Origin: Kibdelosporangium banguiense
GTDB taxonomy: Bacteria > Actinomycetota > Actinomycetes > Mycobacteriales > Pseudonocardiaceae
Length of the DNA: 64,000 nt
Direction: 5' to 3'
NCBI RefSeq assembly: GCF_017876405.1
Contig: NZ_JAGINW010000001.1
Coordinates: 6,337,203 to 6,401,202, forward strand
Shown here piece after piece: positions 1-8,625 of this stretch. Numbering within the stretch: position 1 is the first letter of the stretch; each line of letters begins with the position of its first letter. Made by a program: the position numbers and the translations under genes. Under the pieces are notes generated by a model. That model was not told the DNA's origin. It ran no database searches and was given only the letters and a program-made list of their open reading frames with translations.

Positions 1-2
1 GC

Positions 3-65
3 GCCCTGACCGTGGCGCTCGACACCAGCAGCCTCGACATCCCCATCGTCGGCGGCAGGCTCTGA
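3..65 (+). CDS. C-terminal end of an unidentified protein (cut by window edge)
   Basis: Twenty codons in one frame (ending LDIPIVGGRL) run into a TGA, with strong G/C preference at third positions. A stem-loop follows the stop at once, as expected for the end of a transcription unit. Too little is present to name a family. Confidence 0.5.
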   Translation, partial: ALTVALDTSSLDIPIVGGRL

Positions 66-78
66 CTCATTGATCGAC

Positions 79-108
79 AGGCGGCTGTGACCCCGGTTGC
101 AGCCGCCT
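79..108. terminator. Stem-loop after the edge gene
   Basis: AGGCGGCTG (79-87) pairs perfectly with CAGCCGCCT (100-108) across a 12-nt loop, 13 bp after the upstream stop codon. There is no T-run, which is common for actinobacterial terminators. The only start codon of the next frame that gives a long product (GTG at 87) lies inside this hairpin, which weakens that gene call. Confidence 0.55.
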
Positions 109-380
109 GTTCTCCTACATCAGATGTCCGGGGCGACCCCGAGCGGCGATCCGGGCAGGATCCGTCCGCACTCGACGAGCACACGGCTGATCTCTACGCG
201 GTCCGGCAGATCTGGAAATCGAAAGAGGGGCCCGCGTCGGCGAACATCCGACAGGCAGCCGCGATGGCGCTTGTGGAACACGCCACCGGTGTCCGGCTGA
301 CCGCGGAATTGCTGGACAGTCTCAGCGGTGAACCATGGCAGTGGGTCATGCTCTCTCGCACCCCACGCCCGCTCTCCTGA
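87..380 (+). CDS. Hypothetical protein, 97 aa
   Basis: The frame has actinobacterial codon bias, clearest from about position 140 onward. The product has no signal peptide or membrane segment. Its C-terminal half looks like a small helical domain (motifs VRQIWKSKEG, AAAMALVEHATG). The GTG at 87 sits within the preceding hairpin, so the true start may be different; the next in-frame ATG is near 264. I recognise no family. Codon bias supports coding, while the start and function are unknown. Confidence 0.4.
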   Translation: MTPVAAACSPTSDVRGDPERRSGQDPSALDEHTADLYAVRQIWKSKEGPASANIRQAAAMALVEHATGVRLTAELLDSLSGEPWQWVMLSRTPRPLS

Positions 381-531
381 CCCAGCGGCAGAACGCGGGT
401 TGAGGGGAATGGGCCGGAACCGGTGGCCGGGCCCGGCCGTTGCGCCAACTATGGTGATGTTTCACCCCGTCGCTGACATGAACGCGCGAGCGTCGAGCGA
501 GCCGCTCGGGCAGCCGTGAGTCTGGTGTGGG

Positions 532-1041
532 TCAGCGTTCCTTCGGTGGCATGAAACCGGCCAGCGACAGCAGGTAACGGTGCCCGGGGAGGCCGGACAG
601 GATGACCTCCTCGCCTGTCGGGACGAACCCGACGCGGCTGAGCACTGCGCGGGAGCCGGTGTTCTCGTCTGCCGCGGACGCCTTCAGGCTCCGCAGTCCG
701 TAGTCCCGCGTTGCCATCGCGCACAGTTGGCGTACAGCAGCCGTGGCCAGTCCTTGGCCCGTGGCCTTCTTCGCGATCCGGAACCCCAGATCGGCGGAGC
801 CATCGGCGACGTCGACCAGGTTCACGCGGCCCAGCACCTCGCCGTTGTCGCCGGCTACCACATGAAAATGGCATATACCGGCATCCTGCTCCGCGAGCAG
901 GGCGCGAAACCGTTGCTGGAATTCGGCGAAATAGTCGTCTCCTCGGTCGGGTACTGATGCCGCGAAGTAGGCGCGGTTCTCCTGCTCGAACGCGAGCACG
1001 GCAGCGGCGTGGTCAAGACGGAGGCGTTCGATCTTGGGCAC
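532..1041 (-). CDS. GNAT-family N-acetyltransferase
   Basis: A 169-residue acetyltransferase of the ribosomal-protein/small-molecule GNAT type, predicted to use acetyl-CoA; the substrate cannot be read from sequence. The core is visible: a beta strand GEVLGRVNLVDV, then DLGFRIAKKATGQGLAT, which carries the acetyl-CoA pyrophosphate-binding loop, then KASAADENTGSRAVLSRVGF, the usual RimJ/RimL-type end. The frame stays open to 1359, but that would overlap the response regulator. GTG at 1041 is chosen because TACGGT lies exactly 6 nt upstream, the leaderless arrangement seen repeatedly in this window. GTG at 1056 is an alternative. It is divergent from the two-component operon. Confidence 0.85.
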   Translation of the reverse strand: MPKIERLRLDHAAAVLAFEQENRAYFAASVPDRGDDYFAEFQQRFRALLAEQDAGICHFHVVAGDNGEVLGRVNLVDVADGSADLGFRIAKKATGQGLATAAVRQLCAMATRDYGLRSLKASAADENTGSRAVLSRVGFVPTGEEVILSGLPGHRYLLSLAGFMPPKER

Positions 1042-1047
1042 CGGAGC

Positions 1048-1053
1048 ACCGTA
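1048..1053 (-). promoter_or_regulatory. -10 hexamer TACGGT for the GNAT gene
   Basis: TACGGT on the minus strand lies 6 nt before GTG 1041, implying a leaderless or nearly leaderless transcript. Confidence 0.45.
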
Positions 1054-1061
1054 CACACCAA

Positions 1062-1083
1062 TCACACTGTGACATCTGTGTGA
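1062..1083. promoter_or_regulatory. Overlapping palindromes, candidate operator
   Basis: TCACAC (1062-1067) pairs with GTGTGA (1078-1083). Inside this, TCACA-C-TGTGA (1062-1072) is itself a perfect 11-bp dyad. The site lies between the divergent GNAT and response-regulator genes and would cover the GNAT -35 region. A binding site for the adjacent regulator is a reasonable guess. Confidence 0.4.
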
Positions 1084-1139
1084 CCGCTGCACCCGTACGC
1101 TGGCGTTTCGGTTCGGAGTCGGGCCTGGGAGGGCGATGG

Positions 1140-1793
1140 ATGAGGGTCCTGGTGGTCGAGGATCATGTGCGGCTCGCTCAGTCCGTGGCACGGGTACTGC
1201 GGCGCGAGGGCATGGCGGTCGACGTGGTGTTCGACGGGGCGGTGGCGCTCGAACGTACCGTCGAGGTGGACTATGACGTGGTGGTCCTTGACCGGGATCT
1301 GCCGGGTGTGCCCGGCGACGAGGTGTGCCGTCGGCTGATGCGGGAGCCGCTGCGCACACGGGTGCTCATGCTGACGGCCGCCGGCACTGTCGCCGACCGG
1401 GTGGAGGGTCTGTCCCTCGGCGCGGACGACTACCTGCCGAAGCCGTTCGCGTATCCGGAGTTGGTGGCGCGCATCCGGGCGCTCGGCCGGCGGGCCCAGC
1501 CTGCTGTGCCGCCGGTCCTGGTACGTGGTGACCTGGCGCTGGACCCGGCCCAGCGGATCGCCACCCGGGACGGCAAGCGGCTGGCGCTCAATCCCAAGGA
1601 GCTGGGTGTCCTCGAATGCCTGCTGGCCGCTCAGGGCCGGGTGGTCTCCGCCGAGGAACTCCTGGAACGGGTATGGGACGAGGCCGCTGACCCGTTCACG
1701 ACAACGGTGAAGGCGACCATGAACCGCTTGCGGTCCAAGATCGGCGAGCCGCCCGTCATCGAGACCGTTCCCCGGGCCGGCTACCGGATCTGA
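1140..1793 (+). CDS. OmpR-family response regulator
   Basis: A 217-residue two-component regulator. The receiver domain (about 1-120) has acidic residues E7/D8, phosphoacceptor Asp51 in VVVLDRDLPG, a Thr in the LMLTA strand and Lys in YLPKPFAYPEL. A winged-helix OmpR/PhoB DNA-binding domain fills about 130-217 and ends with PRAGYRI. ATG 1140 is preceded by GGGAGGG. The kinase gene starts 17 bp downstream, and the adaptor and ABC exporter genes follow on the same strand, so it most likely controls that exporter operon. Confidence 0.95.
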   Translation: MRVLVVEDHVRLAQSVARVLRREGMAVDVVFDGAVALERTVEVDYDVVVLDRDLPGVPGDEVCRRLMREPLRTRVLMLTAAGTVADRVEGLSLGADDYLPKPFAYPELVARIRALGRRAQPAVPPVLVRGDLALDPAQRIATRDGKRLALNPKELGVLECLLAAQGRVVSAEELLERVWDEAADPFTTTVKATMNRLRSKIGEPPVIETVPRAGYRI

Positions 1794-1810
1794 GCTGAAG
1801 AGGAGTCCTC

Positions 1811-3046
1811 GTGGGTCTGCTCTCCCACATCTCCGGCATGCGGGTCCGGCTACGGCTCACCCTCCTGTACGGCGTGCTTTTCCTGCTCTCCGGCGCCGTG
1901 CTGCTGACCATCACCTACCTGCTGGTCGCAGGCAGTGGGTCGAACGTCGCGCTGTCCACACACAGCGCGACGTCCTCCGGCGAGCAGAGTGTCAGCATCA
2001 TCCTGGGCGAGAGTCTGCCGGCGGACGCCCGGCTGACCGAGGCGGAGCGGCGCATCGCCGAGACGGTCCAGCAACAGTCCGTCCAGCAACACGCGGAGAC
2101 CATGCATCAGCTGCTCGTGCAGTCGGGTGTGGCGCTCGCTGTCATGTCGGTGGTCGCGGTCGTGCTCGGCTGGCTGATGGCCGGGCGGGTGCTGCGGCCG
2201 TTGCGCACCATGACCGCCACCATTCAGCTCATCTCGGCACGGAACGTGCACGAGCGGCTGGCTGTCACCGGTCCGCGCGACGAGTTGAAGAGCCTCGCGG
2301 ACACCGTCGACGGGCTGCTTGGCCGGCTGGAGTCCGCGCTCGACTCGCACAAGCGGTTCGTCGCCAACGCCGCGCACGAACTGCGGACGCCGCTGACGCT
2401 GGAACACGCCCTGCTGGAAGAGACCGTCCTCGACACCGACACGACGGTTGAAGGGTTCCGCGCCCGGTTCAAGGAACTGATGGTCGTCAGCGACCAGCAG
2501 GCCCAGCTCTTGGGGTCGCTGCTTGTCCTGGCGACCAGCGAGCGCGGCCTGGACCGCTGGGAGAGCGTCGATCTGTCCGAAGTGGCCGGTGACGTGCTGC
2601 AGGCCGCCGAACCGAAGGCACGGCAACACAATCTGGCTGCTGCCGCGGAGGTCCGGCCCGCGCGTGTCGTCGGCGACCCCGCGCTCGTCTCGCGCATGGT
2701 GGCCAACCTGGTCGACAACGCGATGAGTTACAACATCGCGGGCGGGCAGGTAGAGGTGGCGACGGGCACGGAGAATGGGCGTGCCTTCCTGTCGGTGGTC
2801 AACACCGGGCCGCTTGTCCCGCCGGAGATGGTGGCGCAGTTGCTCAGCCCGTTCGAACGGCTCGACCGTACGGCCACCGACGACGGTCACCACGGCCTTG
2901 GACTGTCCATTGTGGAGGCGATTGCCGTTGCCCACTCGGCGGACCTGACCCTGCGCGCCCGGCCGGCCGGTGGTCTCGGGATCAGAGTGCTGTTTCCTGT
3001 TGCGCAAAAGCCGGTCGAGGAAAGCGGTTCTGTGCCCGTGCTGTGA
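1811..3046 (+). CDS. Sensor histidine kinase
   Basis: A 411-residue membrane kinase partnering the upstream regulator. One transmembrane helix lies near the N-terminus (about 17-37), then an extracytoplasmic stretch of about 70 residues, a second helix (about 103-127), a HAMP segment, a dimerisation box with His189 in HELRTP, and a HATPase domain with N box NLVDNAM and G box HHGLGLSIV. The GTG start has GAAGAGGAG 5 nt upstream. The short extracellular loop and the linkage to an ABC exporter suggest sensing of an envelope-active compound, but the ligand is unknown. Confidence 0.95.
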   Translation: MGLLSHISGMRVRLRLTLLYGVLFLLSGAVLLTITYLLVAGSGSNVALSTHSATSSGEQSVSIILGESLPADARLTEAERRIAETVQQQSVQQHAETMHQLLVQSGVALAVMSVVAVVLGWLMAGRVLRPLRTMTATIQLISARNVHERLAVTGPRDELKSLADTVDGLLGRLESALDSHKRFVANAAHELRTPLTLEHALLEETVLDTDTTVEGFRARFKELMVVSDQQAQLLGSLLVLATSERGLDRWESVDLSEVAGDVLQAAEPKARQHNLAAAAEVRPARVVGDPALVSRMVANLVDNAMSYNIAGGQVEVATGTENGRAFLSVVNTGPLVPPEMVAQLLSPFERLDRTATDDGHHGLGLSIVEAIAVAHSADLTLRARPAGGLGIRVLFPVAQKPVEESGSVPVL

Positions 3047-3071
3047 CCGGTCGGAGCGTAGAACATTGCGC

Positions 3072-3614
3072 ATGCCGAACAACAAACGTCCACTGTGGGC
3101 TGTTTCTGTATCCTTTCTGCTGCTTGCCATGGCAACGGCGGGTTGTGCCACGGATGAGGACCCGGCGGTCGCGACCGCGAACCCCGGCAGGACAAGCAGC
3201 GCCGGTCCTGCGGGCGACAGCGAGGCGTCGCTGTTGAAGTTCTCGCAGTGTGTGCGCGATCAGGGCTTCGCGTGGTATCCCGACCCGCAGCCCGACGGCG
3301 GTCTGGTGGTGCACAACCCCGACGGCGTCGACCAGGGCAAACTGGACAAGGCAGAGCAGGCGTGCAAGAAGTACCAGCCCGGCCAGGGCCAGCAGGGCCC
3401 GGTTCCCGCTGAGGATCTCAAAAAGATCCAGCAGATGGCCCAGTGCGTACGGGATCACGGATTCGCGAAGTATCCGGACCCCGACGCGAACGGCTCCATC
3501 ACGATCGACGCCCAGGTTCTCGGGGTCGAGCCCAACGACCCGGCCTTCCGCAAGGCGATGCAGGAGTGCCAGAAGTTCATGCCGGCGCCCAAGGGCAGCA
3601 AGGGCAACTCTTGA
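3072..3614 (+). CDS. Lipoprotein with a duplicated cysteine-containing domain
   Basis: A 180-residue predicted lipoprotein: a short basic N-terminus, a hydrophobic stretch and a lipobox ending TAGC (Cys24). The mature part repeats one module twice: QCVRDQGFAWYPDP followed by an EQACKKY helix, then QCVRDHGFAKYPDP followed by an MQECQKF helix. Each module has two cysteines. Proteins of this kind commonly sit beside actinobacterial MacB-type exporters. The ATG is chosen because it gives a proper signal peptide; the frame is open further upstream inside the kinase gene. The stop overlaps the adaptor start (TGATG), so the two are translationally coupled. Confidence 0.85.
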   Translation: MPNNKRPLWAVSVSFLLLAMATAGCATDEDPAVATANPGRTSSAGPAGDSEASLLKFSQCVRDQGFAWYPDPQPDGGLVVHNPDGVDQGKLDKAEQACKKYQPGQGQQGPVPAEDLKKIQQMAQCVRDHGFAKYPDPDANGSITIDAQVLGVEPNDPAFRKAMQECQKFMPAPKGSKGNS

Positions 3615-4666
3615 TGGGTGCGCGACGCACTACGCGTGTGGTCGCCGGTGTGGTCTCGGCCGGGGCCGTGGCCGCCGCGATCACGGTCGTGAATCTGCCG
3701 GACGCCCGCAGCAGCCCCGACCCGGCCAAGACCACGCCGGTGACCACCACCGAGATCACCAAGCAGACGCTCACCGACCGGGAGAACCACGGCGGCACGC
3801 TCGGCCACGGCGACACCACGACCATCTCCTCGCGTGGCGACGGCACCGTGACCGGGCTGCCCGCGGAGGGTGCGACCGTCATCCGCGGCGCGGCGCTCTT
3901 CCGCCTCGACAACAAGCCGGTCACCCTGCTGTACGGCTCGCTTCCCGCCTATCGCACGCTTTCGGCGGGCGTCAAGGGCACCGATGTCACGCAGTTCGAG
4001 CAGAACCTCTGGGCACTGGGCTACCGGGGATTCACCGCCGATGAGACCTACAACGCCTCGACCGCTTCCGCGGTCAGCAAATGGCAGAAGGACCTCGGTC
4101 TGATCCAGACCGGATCGGTCGATCCCAGCCAGATCGTGTACGCCACCGGCGAAGTGCGCGTGGACTCGCTCAGCCTGCAGGTAGGGGCCGTGGTCGGGCC
4201 CGGCGCCGCGGTGGAGAAGGTCACCGGCACCGCGCCGCTGGTCACGGCCGAGCTGGAGATGGCCTCGGCGCGCCTGGCCAAGCAGGGTGCCCCGGTGCAG
4301 ATCACGCCGGCCGACGGCAAGCCCGTACCGGGCCAGATCATCAAGGTCGTCACAGTCGTGAGTCCTGGCGAGAACGGCGACGGGTACACAACCAAGATCC
4401 ACGTGACGATCGGTTTCACCTCGGCCGTCCAGAGTCCGGGCCCGGCCGCCGTCACCGTGGCGTTCACCGCCGGCGAGCGGCCCGATGTGCTCGCCGTTCC
4501 GGTGGCCGCGCTGCTCGCGCTCGCCGAGGGCGGGTACGGGGTGCAGGTCGTCGAGGGAGACGCGACGCGGATCGTGGCCGTCGAGACCGGACTCTTCGCC
4601 GACGGCAAGGTGGAGGTCACCGGGAACGGGGTGCAGGCCGGCATGAGGGTGGCGGTGCCGTCATGA
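3614..4666 (+). CDS. Efflux periplasmic-adaptor-like protein with peptidoglycan-binding domain
   Basis: A 350-residue exported protein. An N-terminal signal/anchor helix (about 10-28) is followed by a short strand region like the first half of a HlyD/MacA lipoyl domain (ISSRGDGTVTGLPAEGATV). A PG_binding_1 domain (about 115-165) follows, with FEQNLWALGYRGF and SAVSKWQKDLGL. The rest is a barrel region like MacA-type adaptors ending near PVAALLAL. In a Gram-positive cell it would link the ABC exporter to the wall. It overlaps the ATPase gene by 4 bp (ATGA). The substrate is unknown. Confidence 0.9.
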   Translation: MGARRTTRVVAGVVSAGAVAAAITVVNLPDARSSPDPAKTTPVTTTEITKQTLTDRENHGGTLGHGDTTTISSRGDGTVTGLPAEGATVIRGAALFRLDNKPVTLLYGSLPAYRTLSAGVKGTDVTQFEQNLWALGYRGFTADETYNASTASAVSKWQKDLGLIQTGSVDPSQIVYATGEVRVDSLSLQVGAVVGPGAAVEKVTGTAPLVTAELEMASARLAKQGAPVQITPADGKPVPGQIIKVVTVVSPGENGDGYTTKIHVTIGFTSAVQSPGPAAVTVAFTAGERPDVLAVPVAALLALAEGGYGVQVVEGDATRIVAVETGLFADGKVEVTGNGVQAGMRVAVPS

Positions 4667-5337
4667 ACCCCCTCGCCGGCCACCCGGTGATCGAGCTCGC
4701 CGGCGTCACCAAGGCCTATCCCGGCGGAGTCACCGCGCTCCGATCGGTCGACCTCGTTGTCGGCCACGGCGAACTACTGGCGATCGTCGGGCCGTCCGGA
4801 TCGGGCAAGTCCACGATGCTGAACCTGATCGGCACGCTGGACCGGCCGTCGCAGGGCACCGTCCGGATCGACGGGCACGACGTGGCGGCCCTGTCCGACC
4901 GGCAGCTCTCCGCGCTGCGTGCCCGGCACATCGGCTTCGTCTTCCAGCAGTTCCACCTCGCACCGGGCAGCGACGCGCTCGGCAACGTCGCCGACGGCCT
5001 GCTCTACACCGGAGCCGGCAAACGGGAACGCAAGCGGCGCGCCGAGGCCGCGCTGGTGCGGGCCGGTCTGGGCGACCGGCTCACCCACCGTCCTCACCAG
5101 CTCTCCGGCGGCGAACGCCAACGGGTCGCCGTCGCCCGCGCGGTCGCCGGCGACCCGCTGCTGCTGCTCGCGGACGAGCCGACCGGAAACCTCGACTCCG
5201 CATCTGGCGCCGGGGTGATGGGGCTGTTGCACGAGCTGCACAAGGCAGGCACGACGGTCCTGGTCATCACGCATGACCGGGACATCGCCGACAGCCTGCC
5301 GCGCCAGGTGTCCATGCGCGACGGACGGGTGGTCTGA
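4663..5337 (+). CDS. ABC transporter ATP-binding protein, LolD/MacB type
   Basis: A 224-residue nucleotide-binding subunit. It shows Walker A GPSGSGKST, the Q-loop in FVFQQFHLAPGSDAL, signature LSGGERQRVAVARAV, Walker B LLLADEPTGNLDS and the H-loop ITHDRD, all intact. The Q-loop and signature are those of the MacB/LolD lineage, which extrudes substrates by mechanotransmission. The permease starts 1 bp after its stop. Confidence 0.97.
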   Translation: MNPLAGHPVIELAGVTKAYPGGVTALRSVDLVVGHGELLAIVGPSGSGKSTMLNLIGTLDRPSQGTVRIDGHDVAALSDRQLSALRARHIGFVFQQFHLAPGSDALGNVADGLLYTGAGKRERKRRAEAALVRAGLGDRLTHRPHQLSGGERQRVAVARAVAGDPLLLLADEPTGNLDSASGAGVMGLLHELHKAGTTVLVITHDRDIADSLPRQVSMRDGRVV

Positions 5338-5338
5338 G

Positions 5339-6520
5339 ATGTCCCTCAAACCCGCCCGGCTACGCCCGTCGGACCTGGCCCGGCTCGGCGGATACGGCCT
5401 GCGCTCGCGCCCTCTGCGTGCTGTGCTGTCGGCGCTGGGTATCGCGATCGGTATCGCGGCGATGACCGCGGTGGTCGGCATCTCCGCATCCAGCCGCGCC
5501 GGCCTCGACCAGGAACTGGCCAAGCTCGGCACCAACCTGCTGACCGTGTCGCCCGGCACCACGATGTTCGGCAAACGGGCCACGCTGCCGGACGAGTCGG
5601 TCGCCATGATCAAACGAATCGGACCGGTCCAGTCGGCCACCGCGACCGGCGTGCTCAGCGAGACCTACGTCTATCGCAACGACCGGATCCCGACGGCGCA
5701 GTCGGGCGGCCTGTCCGTGCTGGCGGCCCGGCTCGACCTGCTCGACGCGGTCGGCGGTGTGCTCGACCACGGCGCCTGGCTCAACGCGGCGACCGACCGC
5801 TACCCGGCGGTGGTACTCGGTGCCACGGCGGCCGAGCGGCTCGGGAACGTGCCGGCCGTCTACATCGGAGGCCGGTGGTGGGTCGTGGTCGGAGTGCTGC
5901 GGCCGTTGCCCCTCGCGCGCGATCTCGACTCGGCGGTGCTCATGGGGTGGCCGGCGGCCACTACCTATCTGGGCTTCGACGGGCATCCGACGAAGGTCTA
6001 CACGAGGTCGGTGGAGTCGCAGGTCGAGGCGGTGCGCGCGGTTCTCGCACCCACGGCCAACCCACAGGCGCCGGGTGAGGTGCAGGTCTCGAAGCCGTCC
6101 GACGCGTTGACGGCGCGCCGCGCCACCAACGCGACGTTCACCGCCCTGCTGCTCGGACTGGGCGCGGTCGCGCTGCTCGTGGGCGGGATCGGTGTCGCCA
6201 ACACGATGGTGATCTCGATACTGGAACGACGCCCCGAGATCGGCCTGCGCAGATCACTCGGCGCCACCAAAGGACAGGTCCGGACCCAGTTCGTCGCGGA
6301 GTCGCTGCTGCTGTCGCTGATCGGTGGCGCGTTCGGCGCGTTGCTCGGCTATGTGGTGACCGGGGCGTACGCCAAGACGCAGCAGTGGCCCACCGTGGTG
6401 CCGCTGTGGGTCCTCGCGGGCGGCGTCGGCGCGACCGTGCTCATCGGCGCGATAGCGGGCCTGTACCCGGCGATCCGCGCCGCTCGCCTCGCACCCAACG
6501 AGGCCTTGGCGACGACCTGA
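5339..6520 (+). CDS. ABC transporter permease, MacB/FtsX family
   Basis: A 393-residue permease with MacB topology: one N-terminal transmembrane helix after LRSRPLRAVLSALGIAIGIAA, a large extracytoplasmic domain (about 50-265), and three C-terminal helices starting at FTALLLGLGAVALLVGGIGVANTM. ERRPEIGLRRSLGATKGQV is the FtsX-type coupling loop. It completes the operon regulator-kinase-lipoprotein-adaptor-ATPase-permease. Confidence 0.95.
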   Translation: MSLKPARLRPSDLARLGGYGLRSRPLRAVLSALGIAIGIAAMTAVVGISASSRAGLDQELAKLGTNLLTVSPGTTMFGKRATLPDESVAMIKRIGPVQSATATGVLSETYVYRNDRIPTAQSGGLSVLAARLDLLDAVGGVLDHGAWLNAATDRYPAVVLGATAAERLGNVPAVYIGGRWWVVVGVLRPLPLARDLDSAVLMGWPAATTYLGFDGHPTKVYTRSVESQVEAVRAVLAPTANPQAPGEVQVSKPSDALTARRATNATFTALLLGLGAVALLVGGIGVANTMVISILERRPEIGLRRSLGATKGQVRTQFVAESLLLSLIGGAFGALLGYVVTGAYAKTQQWPTVVPLWVLAGGVGATVLIGAIAGLYPAIRAARLAPNEALATT

Positions 6521-6555
6521 CGTCAAGTCGTTCACATCCAACGGAAAGGGTATCC

Positions 6556-7713
6556 ATGCATTCCGTCTCTCGACGGCGCCTTCTGGGCGCTGCGCTCGCC
6601 ATCGTCACCGGGCTGACAGTGTTGCCGCAGCAGGCAAACGCGGCAACTGCGACAACCGCAGTCGCCCTGTCATTGCCGGCGCCGACCGGCCCGCACCGAG
6701 TGGGTGCGACCATGCTCGACCTGAAGGACACATCTCGTGCCGATCCGTGGGTACCGGCCGATCCGGCCAGGGAACTCATGGTCACCATGTGGTACCCGAC
6801 CGACGTGAACCGCGGCAGGACGATTCAGTACCAGACGCGGGCGGAGTCGCAAGGGTATGTCGCGGGCAAGCACATCGAGGAATACCTCTCACCCGACAGT
6901 CTCAGCGAAGTACCCACCCACGCGTACCTCGACGCGCCACCGGCCGGGCGGCCGCGCAGCCTTCCGCTCATCGTGCTCTCACCCGGCTACACCGCGCATC
7001 GCAGTTCCCTGACCAGCCTGGCCGAGGATCTGGCCAGCCATGGGTACGTCGTGGCGGCGATCGACCACACCTACGAGACGTACGCGATCCAGTTCTCCGA
7101 CGGCCGGATCGCCACCTGCGCCACCTGCGCGATCGACAACGACCAGGACACCTTCTTCCCGAAACTGCTCCAGGTGCACGCGGCCGACGTGTCGTTCGTG
7201 CTGAACCAGTTGACCGGCGCGCGCCCGGCCTGGCCGGGCAGCCGCCTGATCGACACGTCCCGGATCGGCATGGCCGGGCACTCGGCCGGTGGCGCGGCGG
7301 CGCTCCCGGCCATGCTCGCCGATTCCCGCATCGACGCCGGTGTCGACCTGGATGGCACGACCTGGTTCCAGGTTCCCGGCAGTGGCCTGTCCCGGCCGGT
7401 CCTGTTGCTCGGTACGCAGGCCAAGCACTCACCGGGCAAGGACCCCGCGTGGGACCAGGACTTCAGCCGGCTGACCGGCTGGCGGCGCTGGTTCACGGTG
7501 GCCGGCACCGTACACAGTTCGTTCGCCGACTACGGTGTGTTCATCGATCAGATCGGTGTGGACCAGGGCGCCACCACCACGGGCCTGCGCTCCATCGACA
7601 TCACCCGCCGGTACACCCTGGCCATGTTCGACCAGCACCTCCGGCACATCCCGCAGCCACTGCTGGACTCCGCGTCACCCTGCTTCCCCGAGGTCGCCAT
7701 CGAGGCGACGTAG
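6556..7713 (+). CDS. Secreted lipase, PAF-acetylhydrolase-like
   Basis: A 385-residue exported alpha/beta hydrolase. The N-terminus SRRRLLGAALAIV is a twin-arginine-type signal ending near ANAATA. The body has PLIVLSPGYTAHRSS (oxyanion-hole region), the nucleophile Ser243 in GHSAGG, and LDGTTW. These match the platelet-activating-factor acetylhydrolase isoform II family, which cleaves short acyl chains from phospholipids. GGAAAGGG-like SD sequence precedes the ATG. It lies 35 bp after the exporter permease and may be co-transcribed. If the Tat assignment holds, it would use the Tat system whose tatA and tatC genes lie near 55 kb. Confidence 0.9.
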   Translation: MHSVSRRRLLGAALAIVTGLTVLPQQANAATATTAVALSLPAPTGPHRVGATMLDLKDTSRADPWVPADPARELMVTMWYPTDVNRGRTIQYQTRAESQGYVAGKHIEEYLSPDSLSEVPTHAYLDAPPAGRPRSLPLIVLSPGYTAHRSSLTSLAEDLASHGYVVAAIDHTYETYAIQFSDGRIATCATCAIDNDQDTFFPKLLQVHAADVSFVLNQLTGARPAWPGSRLIDTSRIGMAGHSAGGAAALPAMLADSRIDAGVDLDGTTWFQVPGSGLSRPVLLLGTQAKHSPGKDPAWDQDFSRLTGWRRWFTVAGTVHSSFADYGVFIDQIGVDQGATTTGLRSIDITRRYTLAMFDQHLRHIPQPLLDSASPCFPEVAIEAT

Positions 7714-7737
7714 TTCCCGCTTTGCGTCCATTGTGGA

Positions 7738-8625
7738 CTATTGCTTGCCGGGGCGTGGTGTCGCGCTGGAACTTCCGTGCCGCCGTTCGCGCGACGCCCG
7801 CAGATAGCCCATGACCAGGGATTCCAGGTCGGGTTCGGTGCCTGCCCAGCCTTGCGGGGCCGGCCTGGAATCCCGCAGCAGCAGGGTGGACTGACGCTCG
7901 GTGCGGGTCGCACTGATCAGCGTTCCCTCCACAGCGGACTCGTCCGCCGCCGGGCCGACCAGGATCCTGTGCTGCGCCAGGACTTCCTCGATGTCGCCGT
8001 CGAGGTGAACGCGGCCCTCGTCGATCAGCAGGATGTGGTCGCACACGTCGCGGAGGTCGCTGAGCAGGTGCGAGGACATCACGACCGTGGTCGCGCGGTC
8101 GGCGACCTCGGTCATGATGATCCGCAGTGTCTCGTCGCGGGCCAACGGATCCAGGTCGGACAGTGGTTCGTCCAACAGCAGCAGCCGGGGGAGCCGGCCC
8201 AGCGCCATCGCGATGGCCACCTGGGTCAGGGCTCCCGCCGACAGAGTGCCGACCTTCGCGTCGTAGTCCACGCCCGCCAGCAGCCCGAGCACTTCGTGGA
8301 CCCGGTCTGCCGACCAGCGGTCGTTCATGGCCGCGCAGGCGCGCGCCAGTTCGCGCACTGTGAGGTCGCGGTAGAGCGAACGGTTCTGTGCCAGGAACGA
8401 GACGTCCGGATGGATGCGGCCCCGCATGGGAGTGCCGAAGGCCCTCAGCTCACCGGTTGTCGGGCGGACGAGGCCCGCCGCCATGCGCAGCAGGGTGCTC
8501 TTGCCCGCGCCGTTCGGACCGACCAGGGCGACGACCTTCCCTTCGGGGATGGCGAAACTGCAGTCGCGGACCGCCCAGTGGGTGCGGTATCGCCTGCCCA
8601 CGGCAGTGGCGGTCAAGGGTTTCAT
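7738..8625 (-). CDS. ABC transporter ATP-binding protein (second ATPase of the YtrA-type operon)
   Basis: A 295-residue ATPase with Walker A GPNGAGKST and Walker B LLLLDEPLSDLDP. The signature position reads LSAGALTQVAIA, a degenerate form of LSGGQ. A C-terminal extension of about 80 residues follows the ATPase core. Its start overlaps the GntR gene stop by 4 bp. It is the last gene of the operon. It has no dedicated second permease here, so it may pair with the permease at 9066-10040 or act as a regulatory subunit. Confidence 0.92.
   Translation of the reverse strand: MKPLTATAVGRRYRTHWAVRDCSFAIPEGKVVALVGPNGAGKSTLLRMAAGLVRPTTGELRAFGTPMRGRIHPDVSFLAQNRSLYRDLTVRELARACAAMNDRWSADRVHEVLGLLAGVDYDAKVGTLSAGALTQVAIAMALGRLPRLLLLDEPLSDLDPLARDETLRIIMTEVADRATTVVMSSHLLSDLRDVCDHILLIDEGRVHLDGDIEEVLAQHRILVGPAADESAVEGTLISATRTERQSTLLLRDSRPAPQGWAGTEPDLESLVMGYLRASRERRHGSSSATPRPGKQ

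Noticed and set aside
1042..1359. N-terminal extension of the GNAT frame to 1359
   Set aside because: It would overlap the response regulator and adds a Pro/Arg-rich stretch typical of out-of-frame GC-rich DNA.
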